From positions 1-42,417 of IMG/VR virus record IMGVR_UViG_3300041409_000037: a stretch of DNA of 42,417 nt; one strand, given 5' to 3'. Below are positions 29,162-38,263 of the stretch, piece by piece. The notes under the pieces are model-generated. The model saw only the letters and a list, made by a program, of their open reading frames with translations. It did not search any database and was not told the origin of the DNA. This DNA comes from a virus. Each line of letters begins with the position of its first letter. Position 1 is the first letter of the stretch. Made by a program: the position numbers and the translations under genes.

Positions 29162-29197
29162 GCGGCCCCGTCATCTCAGGCAAAGTGACGGGGCCGC
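29162..29197 (-). terminator. 12-bp hairpin after the major tail gene
   Basis: 29162-29173 pairs with 29186-29197 around a 12-base loop. On the minus strand it is followed by TTCTTATCAGG, a weak T-rich tail. It probably reduces readthrough so the major tail protein is made in excess over the chaperones and tape measure. Confidence 0.75.
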
Positions 29198-29221
29198 CGG
29201 TCCTCCGCGCTAACGAAGGGG

Positions 29222-29800
29222 TCAGGGAAGGACGAGCAACTCCGGAGCGATCCAACGGAACTTCGGAACCGTGAGCGGGGTTGCAGAGTCCAGGATGGTG
29301 GTTCGGAGCGGCAACAGGACCGCATTTTCCACATCCTCGGTCGCCAGAGCGTCAGCGCCGATGGTGTCCGTGACGCCAGCCCAGAAACCGACCCACGTAG
29401 TCCCGTCCAGGAAGGTGAACAGGACCGCCTTGCGCGTCGGCACGCCATCGTTGGAGGCCAGCACGTCAAAGTAGCCCGTGACAGCCGCGCCGTTGCCGCC
29501 GTAGTACAGGCCGAGAGCCTCCCGGGTGAACTGCGACAGGCTGTAGGTGATGGAGCGCGTGATCTTGGAGGTCTGCGACCGGATGGCCTTCTTGGACATG
29601 GAGCCCTTGACCGTGACGTCACCGCCATCGCGCTCAAAGTTCGGCATCCCGGTACCGTCGTCCCGGCCGAGGTGGCCTGCGAGGGTCCAGGCGACCGGAG
29701 GGGCTGCCAGAGCCGAGACGGCCGGGGCCACGGTGCCCTCAGCCGCAGTGTAGATAAATGCGGTACCCGGAATGAGGTAACCCGCGTCCACGAGTGGCAT
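29222..29800 (-). CDS. major tail (tube) protein
   Basis: 192 aa from MPLVDAGYLIPG after AAGGAAG; a TTG two codons earlier is less likely. Beta-rich throughout: 'WTLAGHLGRDDGTGMPNFER', 'VTVKGSMSKKAIR', 'SQTSKITRSITYSLSQF', 'TRKAVLFTFLDGTTWVG'. Its place upstream of the frameshifted chaperones and its size fit the tube subunit of siphophages, which forms stacked hexamer rings. Confidence 0.88.
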   Translation of the reverse strand: MPLVDAGYLIPGTAFIYTAAEGTVAPAVSALAAPPVAWTLAGHLGRDDGTGMPNFERDGGDVTVKGSMSKKAIRSQTSKITRSITYSLSQFTREALGLYYGGNGAAVTGYFDVLASNDGVPTRKAVLFTFLDGTTWVGFWAGVTDTIGADALATEDVENAVLLPLRTTILDSATPLTVPKFRWIAPELLVLP

Positions 29801-29829
29801 GGTCAATCACTTCCTTACGTGTTGACGGA

Positions 29830-30252
29830 TTACCGAGACCGGTAACCGAAGGTATAGGTAGCAGAGCACCGGACGACTTGCGCCGGGATGCCTGCCAGTT
29901 GCTGGCGGTACGGTCGAACTTCGGTGCGCAACCGGCGCATGTGGCCAGCCCCCGAGGTGAACTGATTGAAGGAGGCCAGGAATAGTGCCCGCTGGACCGC
30001 GTAGGCGAACTCGATGCCGGTCTTGCGATCTCCGTACGTGTAGGACTGCACATCGAATCTCACGTTGTCTTGCAACAGATGCGACGATGTGGAGCCGCCG
30101 GTCTCCTGGACCACGATAAATTGCTTACCGTCGCGAACCACGGAGAACTGACTGAATTGAAGGGGGTCACTGGTGATTGTGGCGGACGGGAACGCGGCCT
30201 TCAGAATGTCCTCTACCAGCTGAACGGGATCTCCGAACACGGGCAACGCCAT
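29830..30252 (-). CDS. tail terminator-like protein
   Basis: 140 aa. 'DPVQLVEDILKAAFPSATIT' then strands ('QFSQFSVVRDGKQFIVVQET', 'DNVRFDVQSYTYGDRKTGIE') and 'AYAVQRALF' match the alpha-beta pattern of head-tail joining proteins that cap the tail tube. It precedes the major tail gene, the usual place. The ATG has no very strong ribosome site and may be coupled to the upstream gene. Confidence 0.8.
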   Translation of the reverse strand: MALPVFGDPVQLVEDILKAAFPSATITSDPLQFSQFSVVRDGKQFIVVQETGGSTSSHLLQDNVRFDVQSYTYGDRKTGIEFAYAVQRALFLASFNQFTSGAGHMRRLRTEVRPYRQQLAGIPAQVVRCSATYTFGYRSR

Positions 30253-30255
30253 GAC

Positions 30256-30570
30256 TTAGGCTCCGTTCTGGTAGGTCGGTAGGATGAACAGGCCGTAGAC
30301 CCAGGTTTGGCTCTGATTCCAGTGACCGAACTGGATGGACATCGGCGCACCGTTGCCAGTCCGCGCGTACAACTCGATGATCCGGGTATGGCGGTCCTGA
30401 TAGACTCGGATGCCATGCTCTCCGCTTCGCCGATGCTTGGCCAGGCGACCCCGTGACTCACCTTCAAGTCGCCGGGTCACCTGGTCAATTCTGCGCTGTA
30501 CGCCATCCAGTTCCATGATACGGCGGTTAAACCGCTTCTTGCTACCTAGGCGAATGCGCAGCTTCGGCAT
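30256..30570 (-). CDS. DUF5403-like / HK97 gp10-like connector
   Basis: 104 aa. 'LDGVQRRIDQVTRRLEGESR' followed by 'RVYQDRHTRIIELYARTGNG' and 'SIQFGHWNQSQTWVYGLFIL' fit the DUF5403 pattern of actinobacteriophage connector proteins, similar in role to HK97 gp10. Start directly follows the upstream stop (TAA-ATG in minus order). Acts between portal ring and tail. Confidence 0.8.
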   Translation of the reverse strand: MPKLRIRLGSKKRFNRRIMELDGVQRRIDQVTRRLEGESRGRLAKHRRSGEHGIRVYQDRHTRIIELYARTGNGAPMSIQFGHWNQSQTWVYGLFILPTYQNGA

Positions 30571-31011
30571 TTACCACCCCGTGTCCAGGCCCCAAGGTCC
30601 CCAACCGACGTTAAACGCGAAGGAGGGATCAAGGGTGCCCAGGTCCTCAAAGGGCATGCCGTACGGATTCCAGACATCCATTTGATGGATCCCCAGTCTG
30701 CGCCATTCCTCACCCCTGATCGAGATGAACCCTGCCCGGCCGTCTTGCATCTCTACAACGGTGCCGGGACCAGGCAACACGGTCTCCAGGCGACTGGGGA
30801 TACCAGCCGCCCGGAGAGCCACGTCACACTCAACCGCAATCAGGTTCGCGCGAAAGCGAGGATCACTGGAGGCCAAGACGGTCAGGCTGGGGATGCGGGC
30901 CGCAATCGCAGCTTCAGCATCCGCCAGCCTGGCCGTGAGGAGTTCCTCTTCGTCAGGAAGTGGCTGTCGACCTAGGCGCGCGACGACGTCCGGCAGGCTT
31001 GCTACTGTCAT
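30571..31011 (-). CDS. head-tail adaptor protein
   Basis: 146 aa after GGAGGTGAGCGGGG. The first 95 residues are helical with 'EEELLTARLADAEAAIAARI' and 'FRANLIAVECDVALRAAGIP', as in gp6/Phage_connector-type adaptors. The tail has Trp/Gly-rich 'VGWGPWGLDTGW'. Its first 59 bases overlap the gene at 30953, in another frame. Binds the portal base in siphophages. Confidence 0.82.
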   Translation of the reverse strand: MTVASLPDVVARLGRQPLPDEEELLTARLADAEAAIAARIPSLTVLASSDPRFRANLIAVECDVALRAAGIPSRLETVLPGPGTVVEMQDGRAGFISIRGEEWRRLGIHQMDVWNPYGMPFEDLGTLDPSFAFNVGWGPWGLDTGW

Positions 31012-31198
31012 CCCCGCTCACCTCCTCCTTCTCGGTTTCCTTGACTTCAGGCTCCTGGGCCTCAGGCTCCTGGGCCTCAGGCTCATCCTCGGTGAAGTAC
31101 TCCCAGTCACCAGTGGCGACCAGGATGTCAGCGTTGGTCTTGTCAGACCGGATGACATTCTCGGGGAATTCCTTGGCCCGAATGTGGACGATTTCCAT
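30953..31198 (-). CDS. hypothetical acidic virion-region protein with EPEAQ repeats
   Basis: 81 aa after GGAGGGAGATAG. N-terminal 'MEIVHIRAKEFPENVIRSDK' then an acidic region containing the repeat EPEAQEPEAQEPE, encoded by an 18-base direct repeat, and a basic end (PAGRRRAPRSTATS). The last 59 bases overlap the adaptor gene. Small proteins of this kind are common between capsid and adaptor genes. Function unknown. Confidence 0.8.
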   Translation of the reverse strand: MEIVHIRAKEFPENVIRSDKTNADILVATGDWEYFTEDEPEAQEPEAQEPEVKETEKEEVSGDDSSKPAGRRRAPRSTATS

Positions 31199-31213
31199 CT
31201 GTCTATCTCCCTC

Positions 31214-31492
31214 CTAGGCTGTCTTGCGCACGGCCACAGTGACGCGGGCCGAGTAGGTCAGCGTGCCGCTACGTGACGTGAACTTGACGAAGTTGGCGGG
31301 AAGCCAGACAGGGGAATTGGGCTCCACGGCCGAACTCCCGACTACTGTGGTCCCGTCATCGCTAAAGTATGCGGTCAGGTATCCGCCATCGCGGCACCCG
31401 ATTAGCTGAAGTGCCTCCCCAACAGGCAGCCAAGCGGTAGATTCATCCACGGCCAGGCTGCCTGTCGAGAAGATGTCACCAACGGAGGTCAT
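31214..31492 (-). CDS. hypothetical beta-rich head protein
   Basis: 92 aa. The ATG overlaps the capsid stop by one base (TGATG). 'LTAYFSDDGTTVVGSSAVEP' and 'KFTSRSGTLTYSARVTVAVR' are strand-rich. Directly downstream of the major capsid gene, it could be a head decoration or stabilising protein, but no family is recognised. Confidence 0.75.
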   Translation of the reverse strand: MTSVGDIFSTGSLAVDESTAWLPVGEALQLIGCRDGGYLTAYFSDDGTTVVGSSAVEPNSPVWLPANFVKFTSRSGTLTYSARVTVAVRKTA

Positions 31493-32439
31493 CAGGCAGC
31501 CAGCGGGTCGCCAAGGGTGAACTTGACGAACGCGCCCGTGTCCAGGACCTTGAAGCCCAGGACGGCCTCCACGCGGAACAGGGTCACGTTGTACTCAAAC
31601 GCGGACTTCTGGACGCCACCGGACGTCCAAGACGCCTCAGTGCTGACCGCGTACGAGACATCGCCAACGGTGCCCCAGACGGCCCGGTTCCAGTCGCCCG
31701 CGTAGCCCACGACGTCAGCCGTCGCCAGCGCACCGAGCTTCGCGTTGACATTCTTGGCGAAGTCAGCCGGACGCGAGAGAACGCGGCCCGGACGGTTGCC
31801 AACGAACGAGTCGCCCAGCGGGACATCCACGTACAGCGGACGCTTGGTGGTATCGCCGTCCAGGTTGAAGACCGGCTCCACGCGACCATCCCACAGCGAA
31901 CCGGTCCAGTCCTTGTTCGCGTCGGTGAGGAGCTTCAGGCCGTCGTTGAGACCGGACCAGGTGCCCTTGTCGCCCACACGACCGGCCGGGTAGGCGGTCA
32001 GGCCACCCTTCTGGAGAGACGTCGTCTTGGTGACGCCAGCCAGCGAGTCAGCCACGGAGGTACCCAGGCCAGCCTCACCCTCGAAAGCAAGCTTGTCGAA
32101 CGCCCGGTTCATCGACCGGTAAGCACCCTTCTTGATGATGTCGATCACGCCGAAGGGGTTGTTCTTCACGATGCGGTTGGACACCGGGATGACGGTCGCC
32201 CACTCGTACTTCGCGACCGTGGTGGACGTGGTCACCTGTTCGTTGACCGGCTTCTGGCCAGCCTCCGCAGCGACCCATCCGCCAGCAACGTCGGTGTCGA
32301 AAATCTGGACGTACGCGCCACCCTCAGTCATGTCCACCTTACGGGCGAACTGCTGGATGATCGAGTACTCCCGGAGGTCGCGCTGGATGGCCAGCGACTG
32401 AGCCGGGTCAAACCTGAAACTGCCAGTCAAAAGTGGCAT
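31492..32439 (-). CDS. major capsid protein, HK97 fold
   Basis: 315 aa. 'AQSLAIQRDLREYSIIQQFA' (N-terminal arm), 'GGAYVQIFDTDVAGGWVAA' (E-loop side), 'KYEWATVIPVSNRIVKN' (spine), 'MNRAFDKLAFEGEAGLG' and a final 'FRVEAVLGFKVLDTGAFV' strand fit HK97-type capsid proteins. Placed just after the scaffold gene, as expected. Ribosome site AGAGAGAAGG. The short N-terminus means no fused delta domain, in line with a separate scaffold. Confidence 0.92.
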   Translation of the reverse strand: MPLLTGSFRFDPAQSLAIQRDLREYSIIQQFARKVDMTEGGAYVQIFDTDVAGGWVAAEAGQKPVNEQVTTSTTVAKYEWATVIPVSNRIVKNNPFGVIDIIKKGAYRSMNRAFDKLAFEGEAGLGTSVADSLAGVTKTTSLQKGGLTAYPAGRVGDKGTWSGLNDGLKLLTDANKDWTGSLWDGRVEPVFNLDGDTTKRPLYVDVPLGDSFVGNRPGRVLSRPADFAKNVNAKLGALATADVVGYAGDWNRAVWGTVGDVSYAVSTEASWTSGGVQKSAFEYNVTLFRVEAVLGFKVLDTGAFVKFTLGDPLAA

Positions 32440-32460
32440 TAGGTGCCTTCTCTCTGGTTA

Positions 32461-32515
32461 GCGCATGATGCGCGAAGTATGGTTACTGCGGTGATTGCTG
32501 AAAGGCATCATGCGC
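32461..32515 (-). terminator. inverted repeat before the capsid gene
   Basis: 32461-32471 pairs with 32505-32515 (11 bp, 33-base loop); 32461-32473 is also a local palindrome (GCGCATGATGCGC). It follows the scaffold stop and precedes the capsid ribosome site, so it may be an attenuator or an mRNA-stabilising structure. Confidence 0.55.
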
Positions 32516-32517
32516 AA

Positions 32518-33003
32518 TCAGTTGTTAGCGGCGGACATCCCCAGCATGGCCTGAAGCTTCTCGCCGAGCGCGCGGGCATCGGGATCCATTCCGGAACCGT
32601 CGCCCGTGAACTCGTCACCCTGGACACCCTTGTCAACCGGCGGACGGCCGGACAGGGCACCCGGGAGGTTCTTGGCCAGCGCCTCAGCGTCAGCCTTCAG
32701 CGCGGCTTCGTCGTCACCCTGAAGCCTGGAAGCCAGGTTCTCCGGGAGCTTGGCTGCCTTGGCTGCCTCAGTCTGCCAGGTAGCCCGCTGCGCCTTCCTC
32801 TGCGCTTCAGTCAGCGTCTCCGCCGTCGTCTTCAGCGCGTCCCGCTCACCCGTGACCGTGGTCAGGTCGTGAGTGGCGGCGGTGTACTTGGACTTGTACT
32901 CGGCAGCCTCAGTGCGGTGTCCGGCAGCCTCGTTGCGAAGCTCCTGGATGTACGCGTAGGTCTCCGGGTGGTTGGTCTTGAGGTCATTCATGTCAACGGC
33001 CAT
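32518..33003 (-). CDS. capsid scaffold protein
   Basis: 161 aa after AAGGAG. Almost entirely helical and charged: 'ELRNEAAGHRTEAAEYKSKY', 'TETLTEAQRKAQRATWQTEA', followed by a Gly/Asp-rich linker and a short helix 'ALGEKLQAMLGM'. This coiled-coil plus small C-terminal helix directly upstream of the capsid gene is typical of siphophage scaffolds, which guide procapsid assembly and then leave. Confidence 0.88.
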   Translation of the reverse strand: MAVDMNDLKTNHPETYAYIQELRNEAAGHRTEAAEYKSKYTAATHDLTTVTGERDALKTTAETLTEAQRKAQRATWQTEAAKAAKLPENLASRLQGDDEAALKADAEALAKNLPGALSGRPPVDKGVQGDEFTGDGSGMDPDARALGEKLQAMLGMSAANN

Positions 33004-33018
33004 CAGTGAGACTCCTTC

Positions 33019-33777
33019 TCAGTTTCCGGCCGCTTTATCGGCAGCCTTCTTGGTTGCCCCATCTTGGGCAAATGGTTCATTGGCCTTGGCAACAGCCAGG
33101 CGGTAGGCTTTCGCGCCACCCGCGTCCTTATAGCGCTGTTGCTCGGCCAAGTACAGCTCACGGCCAGGCCAACTGTCTTCCTGGCCGTATCGGACCAACA
33201 CGACCTCGCAGGTACAGCCACCGTGATAGGTGTTGCCATCACCGCCCGCTGCCTCTTCGCTGGTGTAGACGGGGCCGCGAGATATGGTGATCCGGCATAG
33301 GGGGCAAGTAGGAGGAACGAAGTCCACCCTGGCCCAACCTTTGATCTGTTCATCGTGCACCGCGATAGCGACCATTTGGTTACGCTCAGCGTTGCGTCCG
33401 TGAAGGTCCGCGCGAACGAGAGTCCGGCTCAAGTTCGCACGGTCCACCACAGTGTCTGTAGGCATGTCCCCGTATTCGTGGAATGCCTTTCCGACAGCCT
33501 TCCGCCAGTCCTCCAAGTAGTAGGCCCGTGTTGGGGGCAACTCCTTGACGGAGGGGACAGAGGGCATGCCCATCTGAGCCGCATAGCCTTGGGCTGCCAG
33601 AGCCACGAAGTCATTGCGCATCTTCACAACCTGGTCAAAGGTCGCCTTAGCCATCGCATCGAGCGTGGCAGGGGCTACTGGTTGAGACAGGAATGGGAAT
33701 ATCAGGCGGGCAATTGCGCGGATGTACTTAAGGGAGACTGTCTGACGAGACTCCGGGGTTACCGGTTGCACCGCCAC
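33019..33777 (-). CDS. MuF-like minor head protein
   Basis: 252 aa from the GTG at 33777, five bases after a GGGGG; an alternative GTG lies at 33789. The N-terminal helical part ('YIRAIARLIFPFLSQPVAPA') is followed by 'MPTDTVVDRANLSRTLVRAD' and a Cys-containing C-terminal region ('PTCPLCRITISRG', 'YHGGCTCEVVLVRYG'), the C-x2-C ... H-x3-C-x-C layout of MuF/VG15-type head proteins. It overlaps the portal gene end by 50 bases. Likely packaged or at the portal vertex. Confidence 0.85.
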   Translation of the reverse strand: MAVQPVTPESRQTVSLKYIRAIARLIFPFLSQPVAPATLDAMAKATFDQVVKMRNDFVALAAQGYAAQMGMPSVPSVKELPPTRAYYLEDWRKAVGKAFHEYGDMPTDTVVDRANLSRTLVRADLHGRNAERNQMVAIAVHDEQIKGWARVDFVPPTCPLCRITISRGPVYTSEEAAGGDGNTYHGGCTCEVVLVRYGQEDSWPGRELYLAEQQRYKDAGGAKAYRLAVAKANEPFAQDGATKKAADKAAGN

Positions 33778-35065
33778 TTTGACCCCCACTCATCAGCGCG
33801 GCCAAGCTATCGGCCGGTATCTTCGCCAACTCCTCTTCAATCTGAGACTCTGTGAGACCCAGCTTTTCGAGGATGAATTCACGGCTAACCAGTGGCGAAC
33901 CATCGGGGCCGTACTTGGCGGAAGACAGTTTCAGCGCCATGTCTGCCAGTTCGGCACGTGTCGGGCTGTGGGCATCGAGCCACTCAACCGAAACGGTCCG
34001 CCTAGCCTCATCGGTCACAGTCATGGGAGCGAAGTCCAACAGAAGTTGCTGAACCAACTGCCACGACGAAGTGCAGTCGCGAGAGATCCTCTCCGCGCGC
34101 CGCGTGATCCGGCGATCATCTTGACGCTGTGAATCACCCGAAGCCGGATTAGCGTCGCTGGCGACCCCGAACATTGAGACCGGGATGCCGGTAACGCTAG
34201 CCGCCTGCCGAGCGTACATGTTGAGGAGAGTGGAGAACTGCTGTAGCTGAGCAGCTGCGAATTGCTCAATCGAAGCATCCGACTTTGAAAGAGTCAGCAG
34301 CCGCGCCATGTACAGGTGTTCTGTTGATTGCTTCTTCTCCTCGGGGCTGGCTCCCAGGATGACGCGCTGCGGTACGGCCATCAAGGCCCCAGCGATCGCG
34401 CCATCGGTTGCCACGCGCGTGGCCGAGTCTTGCAGGCCCCAGACCGAGCGGGCTACGGGTTCGCCGTAACCATCCTGCCGAGAGCTGCGCGCAGAGAAGA
34501 CGACGATGGGGATACGGGGGTATCCGTGGTCATCGACTCCAGTGCGGACCCAACCGTTGCGGTTTGACGACTTGGTATACGAGGTGGACCGGCCAATCTC
34601 GTAATGAGTCGCCTTTTCTCCGTCCTTGCCGTAGACGTGGAGCGCCTCGCGAAGCTCTCCGGTATCCGGGTCCATGACGTGAACGGTAGACTTGGCGGTC
34701 AGCATCGTGGCGCGCGGCGAACCATCGGGATTCGACGTTACCGCGACATACGACCGACCGGCACCGAGCATCTCATTGTGGACGCGGCTCGACAGCAAAT
34801 CGCCGTCAAGGTCACGCCACGTCTTGCGGAGCCACTTGGCAACCGTATTTACGGAGCACACCAGGTCCGCGATCGAGATGCGTTCCTCAATGGCTCCTGT
34901 GATCAGGTAGCACCAGCGGAGCGGAGTGTAATAGAGGACGCGAAGCTCTGGCGGCGCGAGGATAGAGGTAGACCGGGGCGTTTGCCTGGCGGTCAGGTAG
35001 GCTTCGGCTTGGTCAGCCTGGACGCTCTTGGCCTGCCACAGGTCATACAACTCGTTAAACGCCAT
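33728..35065 (-). CDS. portal protein (SPP1 gp6-like)
   Basis: 445 aa after AAAGGAGGTGACC. 'YYTPLRWCYLITGAIEERIS', 'LLSSRVHNEMLGAGRSYVAV', 'SKSDASIEQFAAAQLQQFST' and 'QAASVTGIPVSMFGVASDAN' match the SPP1-type portal, whose ring of 12 sits at one capsid vertex and threads DNA. Located between terminase and scaffold, as usual. Gly/Ser-rich C-terminus. Confidence 0.92.
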   Translation of the reverse strand: MAFNELYDLWQAKSVQADQAEAYLTARQTPRSTSILAPPELRVLYYTPLRWCYLITGAIEERISIADLVCSVNTVAKWLRKTWRDLDGDLLSSRVHNEMLGAGRSYVAVTSNPDGSPRATMLTAKSTVHVMDPDTGELREALHVYGKDGEKATHYEIGRSTSYTKSSNRNGWVRTGVDDHGYPRIPIVVFSARSSRQDGYGEPVARSVWGLQDSATRVATDGAIAGALMAVPQRVILGASPEEKKQSTEHLYMARLLTLSKSDASIEQFAAAQLQQFSTLLNMYARQAASVTGIPVSMFGVASDANPASGDSQRQDDRRITRRAERISRDCTSSWQLVQQLLLDFAPMTVTDEARRTVSVEWLDAHSPTRAELADMALKLSSAKYGPDGSPLVSREFILEKLGLTESQIEEELAKIPADSLAALMSGGQSGGATGNPGVSSDSLP

Positions 35066-35098
35066 ACCCGGTCACCTCCTTTGTCTGAGTTCCGGTCA

Positions 35099-36691
35099 CT
35101 AGGATGACCAATGGTGCGCGGTGATGGTCGCAGGTAGCGACTCGCCTTGTGCTGCCAGTTTCATGCCGACCATGTGGGCAAGGAGCGTTGCCGCGACAAT
35201 GTCGACCTTGGCACTTGAATGCCGGGTCTCCTTGCCGAACAGCCGCCCGTGAGCGTTCGGCCGTAGCTTGGCGTTCAACCAGTGCTGCCGCATCATCGGG
35301 TCATTAGCGAACTTGACCTTCCCCTGTTCGATGGCAGATAGCAGGGCCTCGAACGCGTAAGTCAACTCGCGGCGATTTTGCCGCATGTCATACTTGATCG
35401 CGTTGCCTGGCCGGGCCTTGACTTCCATCTCATCGCCTAGGCGACTTTCCCACTCGGCCACCAGGTCATCTAGGGGGTAGACGTCCGAAGCCATCGCACG
35501 CAACCGGGTGCCAGCGCGAACGATCTCCACGGCGTCGTCTAGAAGGTCTTCGTCCACCCGCCAACCATCGTGAAGCTTCGGCTTGAACTGGTGGTGAGCC
35601 AGGTGGAACGAGCGGTCGGAGATCCGGAATACCACTACGGCCGTGTCGTCGTCACTCAGTGACGGGTCGACTCCCAGCGCGACCAGGTCCTCAGGCCCCA
35701 AGGGACGCAAGGTCGGGTCTACCAGCTTCTCGTACGCCTGGGCGCTGACCACGCTGTCCTCCGAGACGACAATCATGTTCAGGTGTTCGCGGCGGAACTG
35801 AGACGGCGGGACGTCTGGGTCCAAGGCCAGCGCGGCCAAGGTCTCGATGTCCAGCCACCAGGCATCCCCAGCAGCCTCCAGCAGCCCCTTGCGGAGGGAT
35901 ACGGGATCGTGTAGCTTGGTGTCAGGGTCAGCTTCCAGCGAGTCATACAGGATCGAGACTCGCGCACCCTTTCGCCCCACTTGCTTGAGCCACGCCGCGT
36001 GAGTGTTCTCCGCTAGGCTGTCTTCGCCGGGGGTATACGCATTCTCCAGCTCGCAATATCGACCACCATCGGTCGACTTGGCCACGTTGCTGCGAATTCG
36101 TTTCATGGCCTCATGGCCACCGTTTGACTTGACCCACTCGCTGGCCTCTTCAACCCACACGTGGCTAGGAGTACCGCCACGCAAGGCCCGGTAGTTGTTC
36201 GCCAGCGCCTTGATACGACCACGAGGGCCGATGGTCTTCTTGACCTCAATGATGCCGATCCGCAGGCCGTATTGCTCGATAGCCTCATCGGACCAGCAGT
36301 TGAGGGCGAAGGTCATGATTGGCTTACTCTGCTCTAGCGTGGTCGCGATGATTTGGACATTCGGGCTGCGAGCGGGCCGCGCAACAGGCATCCCGTCTTC
36401 GTCCCAGTAGTCGAACCGGACGGGGCCGCAAAGTTCCGCTGCTGAGATGTAGCCTGCGATCGGGCTCTTTCCGGTTCCTCGCGCCCGTCGCAATGCGCCA
36501 CGGTCATAAAGCCATCGGCCATTTTCGTCAATGGCGTACCAGAGGTCAAGGAAGTAGGACTGTTCGTCAGTCAAGACGAGCGGCTCACCGGAGATCCCAT
36601 CGACTAGCCAGTTGGCCATCCACAATTCGACCTGTTCGCCGAGCGTGCGGTTAACCGGGGGACGGGGTGGCCGGGTGTAGATTGCAGGCAC
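35099..36691 (-). CDS. terL: terminase large subunit
   Basis: 530 aa from the GTG at 36691 with GAGGGGG upstream. ATPase Walker A is 'RRARGTGKS' (residues about 68-76), Walker B/catalytic Glu 'HVWVEEASEW' (about 177-186). The nuclease domain has 'ALGVDPSLSDDDTAVVVF' (about 331-348) with later Asp residues ('RAMASDVYPLDDL') and 'SSAKVDIVAATLLA'. It powers DNA entry through the portal and cuts concatemers. Family Terminase_1-like; length is normal. Confidence 0.95.
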   Translation of the reverse strand: MPAIYTRPPRPPVNRTLGEQVELWMANWLVDGISGEPLVLTDEQSYFLDLWYAIDENGRWLYDRGALRRARGTGKSPIAGYISAAELCGPVRFDYWDEDGMPVARPARSPNVQIIATTLEQSKPIMTFALNCWSDEAIEQYGLRIGIIEVKKTIGPRGRIKALANNYRALRGGTPSHVWVEEASEWVKSNGGHEAMKRIRSNVAKSTDGGRYCELENAYTPGEDSLAENTHAAWLKQVGRKGARVSILYDSLEADPDTKLHDPVSLRKGLLEAAGDAWWLDIETLAALALDPDVPPSQFRREHLNMIVVSEDSVVSAQAYEKLVDPTLRPLGPEDLVALGVDPSLSDDDTAVVVFRISDRSFHLAHHQFKPKLHDGWRVDEDLLDDAVEIVRAGTRLRAMASDVYPLDDLVAEWESRLGDEMEVKARPGNAIKYDMRQNRRELTYAFEALLSAIEQGKVKFANDPMMRQHWLNAKLRPNAHGRLFGKETRHSSAKVDIVAATLLAHMVGMKLAAQGESLPATITAHHWSS

Positions 36692-36703
36692 CTGGCCACC
36701 CCC

Positions 36704-38239
36704 TCACGTGCTAATGGCGACTCTACCGCCTGAACCTTGAACGATTGTAGTGCGCAGGTCTGCTGGAACAACGGTCACGCGACTGTATGGCATGGCCACA
36801 GACACCCGGTCATCCTTGTCCACCGTGACCGTTCGCAGGTCGCGCGGGACTTGGTAACGGCGCGGGTGATCCCCTGGTGTGGGGCTGACCGCAGCCATGT
36901 TCGCTTGAGCTGCCGGTCCGACCGCTTGGAGCTGGGCTACGTTGGGCAAGGTGCCCGTGCCGGATGCCTGAGCTTCGGGGCCTACCGTGGCGAGTGATCC
37001 GGTAGACTGTGCTGAAGCAAACGCGGACGACGAAGCGAAAGGCCCGACAGCCTGAAGACTCGCTGCGTTCGCCTCAACGCCAGTCATGCTGGCAACGGCC
37101 ATCGGGCCGATTGTGGCTAGGAGCGCGTCGTTGGTGCCGGGTGGAGTGTTCGTGCCAGCCATCTGTGTGGTGGCTTGCAAGCCAGTGACAGACAGCGTGG
37201 CGAGAGATTGAGCTGTGGCCGCGCCGCTGGCTACCGCTTGCAGTCCAGTCGACAGGAGCGAACCTGAGGCCTGGGCCTGGGCAACCAGGGAAGACGTGGA
37301 CATTTGGCCATTTGCGGCCATTTGCCCGGTCACGCTTGCAGTAGCCACGCCACTGGCAATGGCTTGCAAACCGACCGAAGCCAGAGTGCCCGTGACACGA
37401 GCCTGAGCAGCCATCACCGTGGTTGCCTGCTGGCCAGTCGCTTGGGTTGTGGCGGTGATGCGCGCGGTAGCTACGCCGCTAGCAACGGCTTGCAGACCAA
37501 CGTTGGCCAGGGTGCCTGTGATGCGAGCTTGCGCCGTAGCCGAGCTGGTTGCCTGAAGTCCGGCGGCCACCATAGTCGCAGTGGCCTGTGTCTGCCCCCA
37601 CGTCGTGTAGACGGTCGTGTGCACGTTGCCGAGCGGCACGATGGACCGAGTTGACGTGACGACGAGAGTGTTCGCCGAAGTGGTGGTAGGCGCGGTGTAG
37701 GCCGCCAGCCAACAGTCTTCGGTGATCGTTCCGCCATCGTACTGCTCAGTCACCGTGAGGGCTGGCGTAGCCGTCGAACAGACGTTCGTGACTGCGTTGC
37801 CGGACTCACAGCCGTCCAGGACAACTAGCATCCCGTTGGGGACGATAGCCATTGCCGGACTCGTGTTCGTGGCAGCCGCGCTGTGGACAACCTTGATATC
37901 CAGCGGCGCAGTGTGCGAGCCACGAATGACCATGTAGCCGTCACGCGAGACATCCGAACCGCTACCACTCAGCGTGACCGTACCGCCACCTGCTGTGGTG
38001 ACCGTGCCATACCAGGCGTAGAAAGGGAAGTCGCCCGTGGCGGGCTGCCGAGTTGCCAAGGCTTGCCACGTGGCTACCCCGCCACCCGAGGGCAGGCCAA
38101 AGGTGGACCCGGTGAGTAGCTCGGACTGGATAAACACGATGGCGATATCACCGACAGCCGCGCTGGCGGATAGAGCGATTGTCGGGCTGGCGGTAGCGGC
38201 GTTGGCGGCACCGGTACCCGCGACAAAGGAGACTGCCAT
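36704..38239 (-). CDS. repetitive fiber-like structural protein
   Basis: 511 aa after AGGAGG. Residues 1-225 form a beta-rich domain ('SAAVGDIAIVFIQSELLTG', 'FPFYAWYGTVTTAGGGTVTL'). Residues about 230-455 are low-complexity Ala/Gly/Thr/Ser repeats built on a unit like 'LANVGLQAVASGVATA' of about 35-50 residues per period, imperfectly repeated. The C-terminal 55 residues resume normal sequence ('HPRRYQVPRDLRTVTVDKDD'). Lying upstream of terminase with two other fiber-like genes, it may form a head fiber or tail fiber rod. Confidence 0.78.
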   Translation of the reverse strand: MAVSFVAGTGAANAATASPTIALSASAAVGDIAIVFIQSELLTGSTFGLPSGGGVATWQALATRQPATGDFPFYAWYGTVTTAGGGTVTLSGSGSDVSRDGYMVIRGSHTAPLDIKVVHSAAATNTSPAMAIVPNGMLVVLDGCESGNAVTNVCSTATPALTVTEQYDGGTITEDCWLAAYTAPTTTSANTLVVTSTRSIVPLGNVHTTVYTTWGQTQATATMVAAGLQATSSATAQARITGTLANVGLQAVASGVATARITATTQATGQQATTVMAAQARVTGTLASVGLQAIASGVATASVTGQMAANGQMSTSSLVAQAQASGSLLSTGLQAVASGAATAQSLATLSVTGLQATTQMAGTNTPPGTNDALLATIGPMAVASMTGVEANAASLQAVGPFASSSAFASAQSTGSLATVGPEAQASGTGTLPNVAQLQAVGPAAQANMAAVSPTPGDHPRRYQVPRDLRTVTVDKDDRVSVAMPYSRVTVVPADLRTTIVQGSGGRVAIST

Positions 38240-38263
38240 CAGGGCCTCCTAGCTAGCGAGTGA

